From Aurantiacibacter xanthus (GTDB lineage: Bacteria; Pseudomonadota; Alphaproteobacteria; Sphingomonadales; Sphingomonadaceae): DNA of 45,933 nucleotides. Under the pieces are notes generated by a model. The model worked only from the letters and a program-made list of their open reading frames with translations. It was not told where the DNA came from and did no database searches. The position numbers and the translations under genes were made by a program. Location: NCBI RefSeq assembly GCF_003584015.1, contig NZ_QXFM01000030.1:1-45933 (forward strand), given 5' to 3'. Below are positions 15,440-24,113 of this stretch, in pieces (within the stretch, counting starts at the first letter, position 1; every line of letters starts with the position of its first letter).

Positions 15440-17338
15440 ATGTGCGGTATCGCTGGCATTTTTCACTGTGGCACGGTCAAGCCGGTCGATCCGGGCCGGG
15501 TCGCGCGCATGTGCGACGTGCTTGCCCATCGCGGGCCGGATGGCGCGGGCGTCTGGAGCGCGCCGGGTGTGGCGCTTGGCCATCGTCGCCTGTCGATTAT
15601 CGACATCGAAGGCTCGCCGCAGCCGATGCTCTCGCCCGACGAGCGCGCGGCCATCGTGTTCAACGGCGAGATTTACAACTACCGCGAGCTGCGCCGTGAT
15701 CTGGTCGCGCTCGGCGAGCAGTTCCGCACCGATGGCGATACCGAGGTAATCCTTGCGGCCTGGCGGCGCTGGGGCCCGGACTGCGTGCGGCGGCTCGACG
15801 GGATGTTCGCCTTCGCGATCTACGATCAGGGCGAGCGTGCGCTGTTCCTCGCCCGCGACCGGTTCGGGGTGAAACCGTTGTTCATGGCGCATCTGGCCGA
15901 CGGCTCGCTGGCCTTTGCCTCCGAGCTGAAGGGCCTGCTCGCGCATCCGCTGCTGCGCCGCGAGGTCGATCCGCTGGCGATCGAGGATTACATGACCTGG
16001 GGCTATGTTCCCGATCATCGCTCGATCCTCAAGGGCGTGGAGAAGCTGCCCGCTGCGCACACGCTGATGCTGCGGCACGACAGCGCAGTGCCGCAGCCGC
16101 GCCGCTATTGGGACATCTCCTTTGCCGACCGCCACAAGGGCAGCGAGCGCGATCTGGAGGCGGAGCTGCTGCACAGGCTGAAGCTGGGCGTCTCCTCGCG
16201 CATGGTGGCCGACGTGCCGCTCGGGGCCTTCCTCTCGGGCGGGGTCGACAGCTCGACCGTGGTGGCGATGATGGCGGAAGAGGCGCGCGAACCTGTGCGC
16301 ACTTGCTCGATCGGCTTCGATATCGCCAGCGCCGACGAGACCAGCTACGCCGAGCGCGTGGCCGAACTGTTCGGCACCAACCACGCCGCCCGCACGGTCA
16401 GCGCCGACCAATTCGACGCCATCGACGCCATCGCCGGCATGTTCGACGAACCCTTCGCCGATGCCTCCGCGCTGCCGACATGGCGCGTGTGCCAGCTCGC
16501 GCGCGAAAGCGTGACTGTGGCGCTCTCGGGTGACGGGGCAGACGAGGCGCTGGCGGGCTATCGCCGGCAGGTGTTCCACGCGCATGAGGAGCGGGTACGG
16601 GCGATGATCCCGCAAGCGCTGCGCGAGAAGGCGCTCGCTCCGCTGGGTGCGGCATGGCCCAAGGCCGACTGGCTCCCGCGCCCCTTGCGCTTCAAGTCGA
16701 CCTTGCAATCGCTCGCGGGGACAGGGCCGCAGGGCTATGCGCGCGGGCTGTCGGTGACGCCGCCGGAAGTAAGGCTCGGTCTCTATTCCGAAGCGCTCTC
16801 CCGGCAGATCGGAAACTATCGCGGCGAGGCTTTGCTGATCGAGCGGATGGCAGGAGCACCGGCGCGCTCGGGCCTCGATGCCGCGCAATATGCTGACCTG
16901 ACGTTCTGGCTGCCGGGTGATATCCTCACCAAGGTCGACCGCACCTCGATGGCGGTCAGCCTCGAAGCGCGCGAGCCGCTGCTCGATCATCATCTGGTGG
17001 AGTTCTGCGCGCGTCTGCCTGAGGGGCTGCGGGTGAAGGGCGGGCAGGGCAAGTGGCTGCTCAAGAAGGCGATGGAGCGCTATCTGCCGAAGGACATTCT
17101 CTATCGCCCCAAACAAGGGTTCGTGACCCCGATTGCCGAGTGGTTCCGCGGGCCGCTGGCCGACAAGGCGCGCGGGATCGCCGGGCCCTCGGCCTTGGCG
17201 CGGACAGGGTGGTTCGACAATGCGCGGCTTGCGGCGGTGGCGGAAGAGCATATCGCGGGGCGGAGCGATCACGGGCGGCTGTTGTGGCAGCTGGTGATGC
17301 TGGATCGTTCGCTGGCCCGCCTGGGGATTACGGGTTAA
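15440..17338 (+). CDS. Exosortase A system-associated amidotransferase 1 (asparagine synthase-like)
   Basis: 632 residues. MCGIAGIF gives the N-terminal nucleophile Cys2 of a class-II glutamine amidotransferase domain (to about residue 190, with RGPDG and FNGEIYNY). The C-terminal ATP-pyrophosphatase domain has the PP-loop LSGGVDSST around 265-273 and SGDGADEALAGY. The enzyme hydrolyses glutamine and uses ATP to amidate a carboxylate. In polysaccharide loci the target is probably a uronic acid or an amino-acid substituent rather than free aspartate. The start is fixed because Cys must follow Met; the gap to xrtA is 11 nt. It is the last gene of the run and is followed by a large inverted repeat. 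Confidence 0.93.
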   Translation: MCGIAGIFHCGTVKPVDPGRVARMCDVLAHRGPDGAGVWSAPGVALGHRRLSIIDIEGSPQPMLSPDERAAIVFNGEIYNYRELRRDLVALGEQFRTDGDTEVILAAWRRWGPDCVRRLDGMFAFAIYDQGERALFLARDRFGVKPLFMAHLADGSLAFASELKGLLAHPLLRREVDPLAIEDYMTWGYVPDHRSILKGVEKLPAAHTLMLRHDSAVPQPRRYWDISFADRHKGSERDLEAELLHRLKLGVSSRMVADVPLGAFLSGGVDSSTVVAMMAEEAREPVRTCSIGFDIASADETSYAERVAELFGTNHAARTVSADQFDAIDAIAGMFDEPFADASALPTWRVCQLARESVTVALSGDGADEALAGYRRQVFHAHEERVRAMIPQALREKALAPLGAAWPKADWLPRPLRFKSTLQSLAGTGPQGYARGLSVTPPEVRLGLYSEALSRQIGNYRGEALLIERMAGAPARSGLDAAQYADLTFWLPGDILTKVDRTSMAVSLEAREPLLDHHLVEFCARLPEGLRVKGGQGKWLLKKAMERYLPKDILYRPKQGFVTPIAEWFRGPLADKARGIAGPSALARTGWFDNARLAAVAEEHIAGRSDHGRLLWQLVMLDRSLARLGITG

Positions 17339-17356
17339 ACGGCGTAGGTCTCTTCG

Positions 17357-17479
17357 GTCCTTCGAGACGGGCGCTCAGCCTTCGGCTTCGTGCCCTCCTC
17401 AGGACGAACGGATATGTCACAGCACCCCAACCCCGTTCGTCCTGAGGAGCGAAGACGCAGTCTGAACGTCTCGAAGGAC
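17357..17479. repeat. Paired inverted intergenic repeat, copy A
   Basis: Two arms face each other around a 21-nt spacer (17412-17432). Each begins with CCTTCGAGACG outside and ends with CTCCTCAGGACGAACGG inside; the middle parts differ, so the left (17357-17411) and right (17433-17479) arms are two variants of one unit. The right arm is nearly identical, one mismatch in 36, to the left arm of copy B at 32.4 kb in inverse orientation. The element lies between convergent genes, where the hairpin may also stop transcription from both sides. The layout is REP/BIME-like. Confidence 0.85.
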
Positions 17480-17518
17480 AGCCGCAGGCCAGCGATGCTT
17501 GGAGCACAGATGGGGCAG

Positions 17519-18631
17519 TCAGTCACCCTCACCATGGCCGAGCGCCATATATTCCTGGCTCTGCATCTCGTTGAGGCGGCTCACCGTGCGTTCGAATTCG
17601 AAGGCCCCGTCGCCCGCAGGATAGAGGTCATCGGGCGCGCAGGCTGCCGCCGCGAACAGCTTCACCCGGTGTTCGTACAGCGCGTCGATCAGCGTCACAA
17701 AGCGGGCGGCCTCGTTGCGCATCTGCGGCCCCATCTGCGGAATGCCGACGAGGATCACCGTGTGATAGGCTCGTGCAATGGCGAGATAGTCAGGCGCACC
17801 GCGCGCCTCGCCGCACAGGCGCTTGAAGCTGAACACCGCCACACCCTTGAGGCTCTTGGGCACATGCAGCATTCGCCCACCGCCGACATCGAGTTCGGCG
17901 CTGGGCACATTGGCGGCATCCTCGGGCGCAAAGTCGGTCAGGCGGAAGAAGGCTTCGCGCACCCTGGCCGTCGCCTCATCACCCAACGGGCAGTGCCAGG
18001 TGTCGAGCCCGCCGATGCGCTGCATCCGGTAGTCGGTCGGCCCGTCGAGCGGAAGCACGTCCAGCTCCTCCTCGATCAGCGCGATGAAGGGCAGGAACAG
18101 GTCGCGGTTGATCCCGTCCTTGTAGAGATCGCGCGGAGGGCGGTTGCTGGTGGTGACAACGGCAATCGAATGCTCGCGGATCAGGGCGGTGAACAGCCGG
18201 CTCATGATCATCGCATCGGCCGAATTGGTCACCACCATCTCGTCGAAGGCGAGCACGCGCAGACCCTTGGCAATGTCGCGCGCGATCACCGGGATCGGAT
18301 CGCCGCTCTCGCTCTTGCGGGCATCGCGCAGGCGGGCGTGAACTTCCTGCATGAAGGCATGGAAATGGACCCGTCGCTTTTCGGGAATCGCAAGGTTGTC
18401 GTGGAACAGGTCCATCAACATCGACTTGCCGCGTCCGACACCGCCCCACATGTAAACGCCCTGCGGTCGCACCTTCTTGCGACCGAACAGCTGGCCAAGC
18501 AGTCCGCCGGTTTCCTCGGCTTCCAGCTCGCGCTGGAGCCGGTCGAGCCTCTCGGCAGCGTGGCGCTGGTCGGGATCGGGGCGGAGCTGGCCGTCGGTGA
18601 CGAGCCGTTCGTAGCGCGCCAATACGCTCAT
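17519..18631 (-). CDS. zapE: Cell division protein ZapE (AFG1/LACE1-like ATPase)
   Basis: 370 residues. The P-loop GGVGRGKS is at 63-70, preceded by the family's VYMWGGVGRGKSMLMD segment; HFHAFMQEVHARL, LAFDEMVVTNSADAMIM (Walker B) and TTSNRPPRDLYKDGINR follow, all typical of ZapE/AFG1. It is a cytoplasmic ATPase that in E. coli associates with FtsZ at late division. ATG 18631 is chosen because MSVLARYERLV matches the usual start; the frame extends 16 codons further but that part overlaps the thioesterase-gene end. It is last in a leftward run with the thioesterase and sdhB and ends next to repeat copy A. Confidence 0.93.
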   Translation of the reverse strand: MSVLARYERLVTDGQLRPDPDQRHAAERLDRLQRELEAEETGGLLGQLFGRKKVRPQGVYMWGGVGRGKSMLMDLFHDNLAIPEKRRVHFHAFMQEVHARLRDARKSESGDPIPVIARDIAKGLRVLAFDEMVVTNSADAMIMSRLFTALIREHSIAVVTTSNRPPRDLYKDGINRDLFLPFIALIEEELDVLPLDGPTDYRMQRIGGLDTWHCPLGDEATARVREAFFRLTDFAPEDAANVPSAELDVGGGRMLHVPKSLKGVAVFSFKRLCGEARGAPDYLAIARAYHTVILVGIPQMGPQMRNEAARFVTLIDALYEHRVKLFAAAACAPDDLYPAGDGAFEFERTVSRLNEMQSQEYMALGHGEGD

Positions 18632-18642
18632 CGTGACGCCTC

Positions 18643-19101
18643 TTACCGCGGCGAAATCTTGCGCAGGATCGAGGACCACGAGCCAAGGATCACGCCATCC
18701 TGCTCGACCGTGCCACGCACGAACACCATCTTCCCCGTCTCGCGGATGACCTCAACCGTCGCATCCAGCGGCTGATCGGGGTCAGCCGCCCCCACGAAGT
18801 GATTGGTCAACTCGATAGTGACCCCGCCGGGAAAGGTGCCGTCAGTCAATTCGGTAGCGCCAGCGAAACCGGCAATGTCGATCAGGCCGAGGATCATGCC
18901 GCCGTGGACGACACCGTACTGGTTCTTGTGCCGCTCCTCGGGGATCATCCGCAGGCGCGCCACCTGCGGGCTGTCGCGCCGGATCAGGAGCGTGCCCATC
19001 ACCGCCCGGTTGTAATGCTCCGGCTCACCGAAGGCGGCATCGATCCAGCCGGGATAGTCAGGATGTTCGCGGCGCTGGGCCGGCTCGTTCGCGTCAGCCA
19101 A
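18643..19101 (-). CDS. PaaI-family hotdog thioesterase
   Basis: 152 residues with a single hotdog domain. NQYGVVHGGMILGLIDIAGFAGA contains the H-G-G-x-x-x-x-L-x-D motif used by PaaI/YdiI-type acyl-CoA thioesterases (Asp is the usual catalytic residue). VTIELTNHFVGAA provides the following strand. The expected reaction is acyl-CoA hydrolysis in the cytoplasm; the chain is not readable. It lies 3 nt after sdhB and 11 nt before zapE, so the three are probably one transcript. Confidence 0.85.
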   Translation of the reverse strand: MADANEPAQRREHPDYPGWIDAAFGEPEHYNRAVMGTLLIRRDSPQVARLRMIPEERHKNQYGVVHGGMILGLIDIAGFAGATELTDGTFPGGVTIELTNHFVGAADPDQPLDATVEVIRETGKMVFVRGTVEQDGVILGSWSSILRKISPR

Positions 19102-19104
19102 GGT

Positions 19105-19887
19105 TTAGATATGCCTTTCGGCCATCATCTTCTTGGTCTCGGCAATCGCCTTGGCCGGTGAGAGGCCCTTCGGGCAGACGTTCGCGCAGTTCATGATCGT
19201 GTGGCAGCGATAGAGCCGGAACGGGTCTTCCAGCGCATCGAGGCGCTCACCGGTCATCTCGTCGCGGCTGTCGGCCAGCCAACGATAGGCTTGCAGCAGG
19301 ATCGCCGGGCCGAGGAACTTGTCGGAATTCCACCAGTAGCTCGGGCACGAGGTCGAGCAGCAGGCGCACAGGATGCACTCATAGAGGCCGTCGAGCTTCT
19401 CGCGCTGTTCGGGTGACTGGAGCCGCTCCTTGCCCGAGGGCGTGGTGCTGACCGTCTGCAACCACGGACGGATGCTGGCATACTGGGCGTAGAAGTGGGT
19501 AAAATCGGGGACCAGATCCTTGATCACGTCCATGGCGGGCAGCGGCGTGATGCGCACTTCGCCGGACAGATCCTCGATCGCAGTGGTGCAGGCGAGGCCG
19601 TTCTTGCCGTTCATGTTCATCGAGCACGACCCGCAGATACCTTCGCGGCACGAGCGGCGGAAGGTCAGCGTGGGGTCGATCTCGTTCTTGATCTTGAACA
19701 GCGCATCAAGGACCATCGGGCCGCAATCGTCGAGATCGATCTCGAAGGTGTCGTAGTGCGGGTTCTGGCCGCTGTCAGGATCGTAGCGGTAGATCTTGAA
19801 GGACTTCACGCGGGTGGCACCTTCGGCCTTATGGACATTGCCCTTGCCGGAAATCCTGGAGTTCTTGGGGAGGGTGAAGGTCGCCAT
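19105..19887 (-). CDS. sdhB: Succinate dehydrogenase iron-sulfur subunit
   Basis: 260 residues. The plant-type [2Fe-2S] ligands are C80, C85, C88 and C100 (CREGICGSC and GLAC). The C-terminal ferredoxin-like domain has [12 protein letters not shown] (171-182) and [14 protein letters not shown] (228-241) for the [4Fe-4S] and [3Fe-4S] clusters. It passes electrons from SdhA flavin to the quinone site of SdhCD at the inner membrane (complex II). ATG 19887 gives the usual length. Unlike the common sdhCDAB order, no sdhA, sdhC or sdhD lies upstream; the neighbour on that side is a divergent methyltransferase. The sequence looks intact. Confidence 0.97.
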   Translation of the reverse strand: MATFTLPKNSRISGKGNVHKAEGATRVKSFKIYRYDPDSGQNPHYDTFEIDLDDCGPMVLDALFKIKNEIDPTLTFRRSCREGICGSCSMNMNGKNGLACTTAIEDLSGEVRITPLPAMDVIKDLVPDFTHFYAQYASIRPWLQTVSTTPSGKERLQSPEQREKLDGLYECILCACCSTSCPSYWWNSDKFLGPAILLQAYRWLADSRDEMTGERLDALEDPFRLYRCHTIMNCANVCPKGLSPAKAIAETKKMMAERHI

Positions 19888-20033
19888 GAAGATCGGTCCT
19901 GTATGAATTTGCCCCCTATCTAACCGCCTGACGCGCCGACGCAAGGTGTGCAGATGCAGCAGAGCGGGGAATTTCGTCCGCAAAAGCGGCAATCGGCAGG
20001 AATAAGGACAAAAGCTGACGCTTCGCCAATGAC

Positions 20034-20062
20034 TTGGAGCCAATGCGGCGAAGTGGTAGACT
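20034..20062 (+). promoter_or_regulatory. Candidate sigma-70 promoter for the methyltransferase gene
   Basis: TTGGAG (20034-20039), a 17-nt spacer and TAGACT (20057-20062) stand 28 nt before the ATG. Each hexamer matches four of six consensus bases; this is a reading of sequence only. Confidence 0.4.
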
Positions 20063-20090
20063 ACCCGTCTGGCGGCGCGAAGGAGCGGCG

Positions 20091-20726
20091 ATGGGAGTAC
20101 AGTCCTGGTACGACGCGCATGTGCTTCCGCGCGTTATCGCAATGGGGTGCGGCAGCGACGAGGTGGCGCAACTGCGCCGCCAGGTGGTTCCGCTGGCGCG
20201 CGGTGCGGTATTTGAACTGGGCTGTGGCGGCGGCTTCAACCAGCAACTTTACGATCCTTCGCAAATCACCAGCTTTGCCGGGGTCGATCCCAATGCCGGT
20301 CTGCTCGATGCGGCGCGGGCGAGGGCACAGGCAAGCGGACTGCCCGCCGATCTGCGCGCGGGTGTCGGCGAAAACCTTCCCTTTGCCGATGGCGCTTTCG
20401 ATGCCGTGGTCTGCACTTACACGCTGTGCTCGGTAAGCGATCAGGCGCGGGTGCTGGCGGAACTGCGCCGGGTGTTGAAACCAGGCGGACGGCTGCTTTA
20501 TCTCGAACATGGCCGTGCGCCCGACAAGGGTGTCGCGCGCTGGCAGCGCCGGATCGAGCCCCTATGGAAGCGGCTTGCGGGCAATTGCCATCTCACCCGC
20601 GAGATCGGGGCGGCGATCCGGGCCGCCGGGTTCGAAGTCGAACCGCTGGGGCAGGAATACTTCGCCAAGGCCCCGCGCTGGGCGGGCTGGATGGAGTGGG
20701 GCATGGCGCGCCGCGCGGGAGCCTGA
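20091..20726 (+). CDS. Class I SAM-dependent methyltransferase (UbiE/COQ5-like fold)
   Basis: 211 residues. SAM motif I is [11 protein letters not shown], followed by [15 protein letters not shown] (acidic loop), [13 protein letters not shown] (motif II region) and [13 protein letters not shown] (motif III), typical of the Methyltransf_11 family. Late residues [15 protein letters not shown] resemble phospholipid or quinone methyltransferases, but the substrate cannot be named. The start follows AGGAG at about 20080-20084. It is transcribed alone, divergent from sdhB and convergent with rne. Confidence 0.85.
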   Translation: MGVQSWYDAHVLPRVIAMGCGSDEVAQLRRQVVPLARGAVFELGCGGGFNQQLYDPSQITSFAGVDPNAGLLDAARARAQASGLPADLRAGVGENLPFADGAFDAVVCTYTLCSVSDQARVLAELRRVLKPGGRLLYLEHGRAPDKGVARWQRRIEPLWKRLAGNCHLTREIGAAIRAAGFEVEPLGQEYFAKAPRWAGWMEWGMARRAGA

Positions 20727-20748
20727 CAGCCGTTCTCCAATGCGAAAC

Positions 20749-20776
20749 GGGCCGCCTGTCCTGAGACAAGCGGCCC
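20749..20776. terminator. Hairpin terminator between convergent genes
   Basis: GGGCCGCCTGTC, a CTGA loop and GACAAGCGGCCC form a 12-bp stem with one C/A mismatch. It lies between the ends of the methyltransferase and rne. The T-tract is short (GTTTC on the minus side), so its strength is uncertain. Confidence 0.55.
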
Positions 20777-20800
20777 GCTCAATCAGCTATGCTGCGGCGA

Positions 20801-23647
20801 TCAGGCGCCGAAGGTGCGCTGCCACCACCCGCCGCGACGGGGCTGCTCTTCGGTCGTCTCGTCGCTCGCTTCGCCCTCTGCGGTGGCCGCGGGTGCATCT
20901 GCGGCAGGCTCTTCAGCTGCCGCGGGTGCGGGCGCCGGTTCGGCCGGGGCGGGAGCTGCCTCTGCCTCGGGCTTGGCCTCGCTGGCCTCTTCCGCAGCAG
21001 GCGCGGCCTCTTCGGGTGCCGGTTCGACAACCTTCTTGGCCCGTGAGCGACGCTTGGGCTTCGGAGCCTCTTCAGCCTCGGCTTCCGGCGCTACTTCAGC
21101 CTCGACCTTCTTGGCCCGCGAGCGACGCTTGGGCTTCGGCGCCTCCTCGGCAGGAGCCTCAGCTTCTGCTTCGGCTTCGACTTCGGGCTTGGGCTCGGCC
21201 TTCTTGGCACGCGAACGGCGCTTGGGCTTGGGGGCTTCTTCCTCTGCCGGGGCAACCGGTTCGGCTGCTTCGGCGGCGGGCTCCGCTGCTTCGGCTACCT
21301 CGGGTGCGGGTGCCTCCTCGGCAGGTGCGTCAGCTTCCACGGTTTCGGGCTGGGCATCCTCAGAGGACGTTTCGCCGCCCTCGGAGTCAGCTTCGTCCTC
21401 ACCCTCGGCGCGATCCTCATCACGGCGACGGTTGCGGCCACGACCACCCCGGCGACGGCGGCGGCGCGGCTTTTCTTCACCGTCGTTTTCACCGTCGCTT
21501 TCACCTTCGCCAGCTTCAGCGGCATCCTCGTCAGAGCCTGCTTCGCCGTCGCTGTCAGACACTTCTCCTTCACCGTCCTCGGCGCGGCCCTTGTTGCGAC
21601 CACGGCCACCCCGGCGGCGACGGCGACGCTTCGAACGGCGCTGATCGTCATCATCGTTGTCGTCGTTGTCGGCACGATCTTCGGCGTCGTCCTCGTTGCC
21701 GTCGTCTTCGTCCTCAAGGAGGTCGTCATCCTCGTCGACGATCTGTTCGAACCTGGGCGTTTCGGTGGGACGCGGGCCGGACGAGGTGACGCGCATCTTC
21801 GCGCCTTCGTCCTCGCCCTCGGGCTGGACCTCCACAGTCACACCATAGAGTTGCTCGATCTCGGCGAGATCGGCGCGCTTGGCGTTGAGCAGGTAGATCG
21901 AGGCCTCGGTCGAGGCATAGAGCGTGATCAGCGTGCCCTTGCCCTTGGCCGCCTCGTCCTCGATCAGACGCAGCGCCGACAGGCCCGCCGAGCTGGCGGT
22001 GCGGACAAGGCCGGTGCCGTCGCAGTGCGGGCACTGGCGCGTGGTCGCCTCAAGCACGCCGGTGCGCAGGCGCTGGCGGCTCATCTCCATCAGGCCGAAG
22101 CCCGAAATACGGCCGACCTGAATGCGCGCCCGGTCGTTCTTGAGCGCGTCCTTCATCGCCTTCTCGACCTTGCGCACGTTCGAGCCGTGTTCCATGTCGA
22201 TGAAGTCGATCACCACCAGGCCCGCCATGTCGCGCAGGCGCAGCTGGCGCGCGATCTCGCGCGCGGCTTCGAGGTTGGTGTGGAGCGCTGTCTGCTCGAT
22301 GCCGTGCTCCTTGGTGGAGCGGCCCGAGTTGATGTCGATCGAGACCAGCGCCTCGGTCGGGTTGATGATCAGATAGCCGCCCGACTTGAGCTGCACCATC
22401 GGATCGTACATCGCCGAAAGCTGGTCTTCCGCGCCATAGCGCTGGAACAGCGGCACCGGATCGGAATAGTGCTTCACCCGCCGCGCATGGCTCGGCATCA
22501 GCAGCTTCATGAAGGCGCGCGCGGCCTTGTAGCCTGCCTCGCCCTCGACCACGACCTCTTCGATCTCGCGGTTGTAGATGTCGCGGATGGCGCGCTTGAT
22601 CAGGTCGCTGTCGGAATGGATCATCGACGGCGCGGACGACTTCAGCGTGTTCTCGCGGATCTCGTCCCACAGACGGGCGAGGTAGTCGAAGTCGCGCTTG
22701 ATCTCGGTCTTGGTGCGCGACAGCCCGGCGGTCCGCACGATCAGGCCCATAGAACGCGGCAGCGACAGGTCGCTGACGATGCTCTTCAGGCGCTTGCGGT
22801 CCGAGCCTGAGGAAATCTTGCGGCTGATCCCGCCGCCATGGCTCGAGTTCGGCATCAGCACGCAGTAGCGGCCCGCCAGCGAGAGATAGGTGGTGAGCGC
22901 CGCACCCTTGTTGCCGCGCTCTTCCTTGACGACCTGCACCAGCAGCACCTGGCGGCGCTGGATGACGTCCTGGATCTTGTAGCGGCGACGCAGCGCCTGA
23001 CGCTTGGCGCGGGCTTCGTCGATTTCCTTCGCCCGACTGCCACCGCCGCCACCGCGACGGCCATTGCCCTGACGGCGCGCACGGCCACGGCCGCGGCCAC
23101 GACGCGAGCGCTGCTCGCCGTTGTCGTCCTCGCTGGTATCGTCGCCTTCTTCGTCACCGTCGGCGCCTTCGCCATCGGTTTCGCTGTCGTCGTCCTCGCC
23201 GTTTTCGACGTGGCCGTCCTCGATCGTCGCGACGTCGTCCTTCTCCGAGGTGTCGATCTCTTCGACGCCGGCCTCGCCATCGTCGTCGCCATCATCATCA
23301 CCGTCGAGGTCACCGTCTTCGCCGTCTTCCTCGTCGCGCAGGGCAGCTTCTTCCTCGGCGGCGGCCTGTTCTTCGGCCAGCAGCGCGTCACGATCGGCCT
23401 GCGGGATCTGGTAATAGTCGGGATGGATTTCGCTGAAGGCGAGGAACCCGTGCCGGTTGCCGCCGAAATCGACGAACGCCGCCTGAAGACTGGGTTCTAC
23501 CCGTGTGACCTTGGCGAGATAGATGTTGCCCTTGATCTGCTTGTGTTCGGCAGATTCAAAGTCGAATTCCTCAATCCGGTTTCCCTGGAGCACCGCCACC
23601 CGTGTTTCTTCCGGGTGGCGCGCATCGATAAGCATGCGCGTAGCCAT
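20801..23647 (-). CDS. rne: Ribonuclease E
   Basis: 948 residues. The N-terminal S1 domain (from residue ~35, GNIYLAKVTRVEP) is split by a ~115-residue insert (about 90-205), first strongly acidic, then an Arg/Gly box. The catalytic DNase I-like domain has the Mg-binding Asp438 (VSIDINSG) and Asp481 (VVIDFIDM), and the Zn-link CPHCDGTG is at 539-546. After ~600 the protein is a disordered scaffold with acidic runs, two Arg-rich RGGRGRN patches and three copies of EAPKPKRRSRAKK, ending RGGWWQRTFGA. It makes the initiating cuts in mRNA decay and in rRNA/tRNA processing, membrane-near, scaffolding a degradosome. ATG 23647 follows GGAG. A long leader lies upstream. Confidence 0.97.
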   Translation of the reverse strand: MATRMLIDARHPEETRVAVLQGNRIEEFDFESAEHKQIKGNIYLAKVTRVEPSLQAAFVDFGGNRHGFLAFSEIHPDYYQIPQADRDALLAEEQAAAEEEAALRDEEDGEDGDLDGDDDGDDDGEAGVEEIDTSEKDDVATIEDGHVENGEDDDSETDGEGADGDEEGDDTSEDDNGEQRSRRGRGRGRARRQGNGRRGGGGGSRAKEIDEARAKRQALRRRYKIQDVIQRRQVLLVQVVKEERGNKGAALTTYLSLAGRYCVLMPNSSHGGGISRKISSGSDRKRLKSIVSDLSLPRSMGLIVRTAGLSRTKTEIKRDFDYLARLWDEIRENTLKSSAPSMIHSDSDLIKRAIRDIYNREIEEVVVEGEAGYKAARAFMKLLMPSHARRVKHYSDPVPLFQRYGAEDQLSAMYDPMVQLKSGGYLIINPTEALVSIDINSGRSTKEHGIEQTALHTNLEAAREIARQLRLRDMAGLVVIDFIDMEHGSNVRKVEKAMKDALKNDRARIQVGRISGFGLMEMSRQRLRTGVLEATTRQCPHCDGTGLVRTASSAGLSALRLIEDEAAKGKGTLITLYASTEASIYLLNAKRADLAEIEQLYGVTVEVQPEGEDEGAKMRVTSSGPRPTETPRFEQIVDEDDDLLEDEDDGNEDDAEDRADNDDNDDDDQRRSKRRRRRRGGRGRNKGRAEDGEGEVSDSDGEAGSDEDAAEAGEGESDGENDGEEKPRRRRRRGGRGRNRRRDEDRAEGEDEADSEGGETSSEDAQPETVEADAPAEEAPAPEVAEAAEPAAEAAEPVAPAEEEAPKPKRRSRAKKAEPKPEVEAEAEAEAPAEEAPKPKRRSRAKKVEAEVAPEAEAEEAPKPKRRSRAKKVVEPAPEEAAPAAEEASEAKPEAEAAPAPAEPAPAPAAAEEPAADAPAATAEGEASDETTEEQPRRGGWWQRTFGA
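21032..21238 (-). repeat. Triple basic repeat in the RNase E tail
   Basis: Three in-frame 39-bp copies encode EAPKPKRRSRAKK (21032-21070, 21107-21145, 21200-21238), separated by Ala/Glu-rich linkers. Codon choices vary between copies, so the repeat is kept at protein level. Confidence 0.85.
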
Positions 23648-24113
23648 TGATAAGTCTCCGGACAGCGGGGCGCGAGGAGGCTGTGCCTGCCCGGCTGCGC
23701 TGTCCCAATGTGTGAATCCCCGCCGTCAAGAGCGTATTTCCAGTGACCTGCGGGGAGGAAGGACAGATTCCACGAGCATTGCGCCCGAAAGAACCGTGAT
23801 TCGTGTCTGCAGCAATGCCGAGGCGCAGCTTCGTGTTCTGCGCAAAGCCCGGTTCGCCTGCGCGGCAGCGCGGAGGCTGCGGCTTGGCGAGAGGGCTTTT
23901 GCTTGGCATTACGACATCAACCTGTAACTGCGGCGGAAAGGAGGGGGAGCCCTAGCTTTCCAGACCTTTGCCGACCAATTTGGCCGGATTGCATTTCGCT
24001 AGCATCCGGGGAAAGGCTCGGCAACCATGTTGCGCATTCTGGTCAATTTCTCTTTGCATCACGCTAGGTAAATGCTCGAATGAACAGCAACGCCGGGGGA
24101 ATATTGCAGTACG
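23648..24113. other. 466-bp intergenic region: rne leader and divergent amidase promoter
   Basis: No coding frame here is convincing. The part next to rne ends with a good ribosome site (CCGGAGACTTATCA before ATG). If the rne promoter lies near the far side, the leader would be some 200-400 nt, long enough for RNase E self-regulation as known in E. coli. The right side carries a -24/-12-like element at 24019-24033. The 112-codon minus frame at 23571-23909 resembles nothing known. Confidence 0.5.
24019..24033 (+). promoter_or_regulatory. Sigma-54-like (-24/-12) element
   Basis: CGGCAA, five bases (CCATG), then TTGC, against the consensus TGGCAC-N5-TTGC: eight of ten positions match, with the exact GG-N10-GC spacing. 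It lies about 80 nt before the amidase start. A single hit of this quality can occur by chance. Confidence 0.35.

Noticed and set aside
23571-23909. 112-codon minus frame in the rne leader
   Set aside because: Runs into rne, has no recognisable features and no ribosome site.
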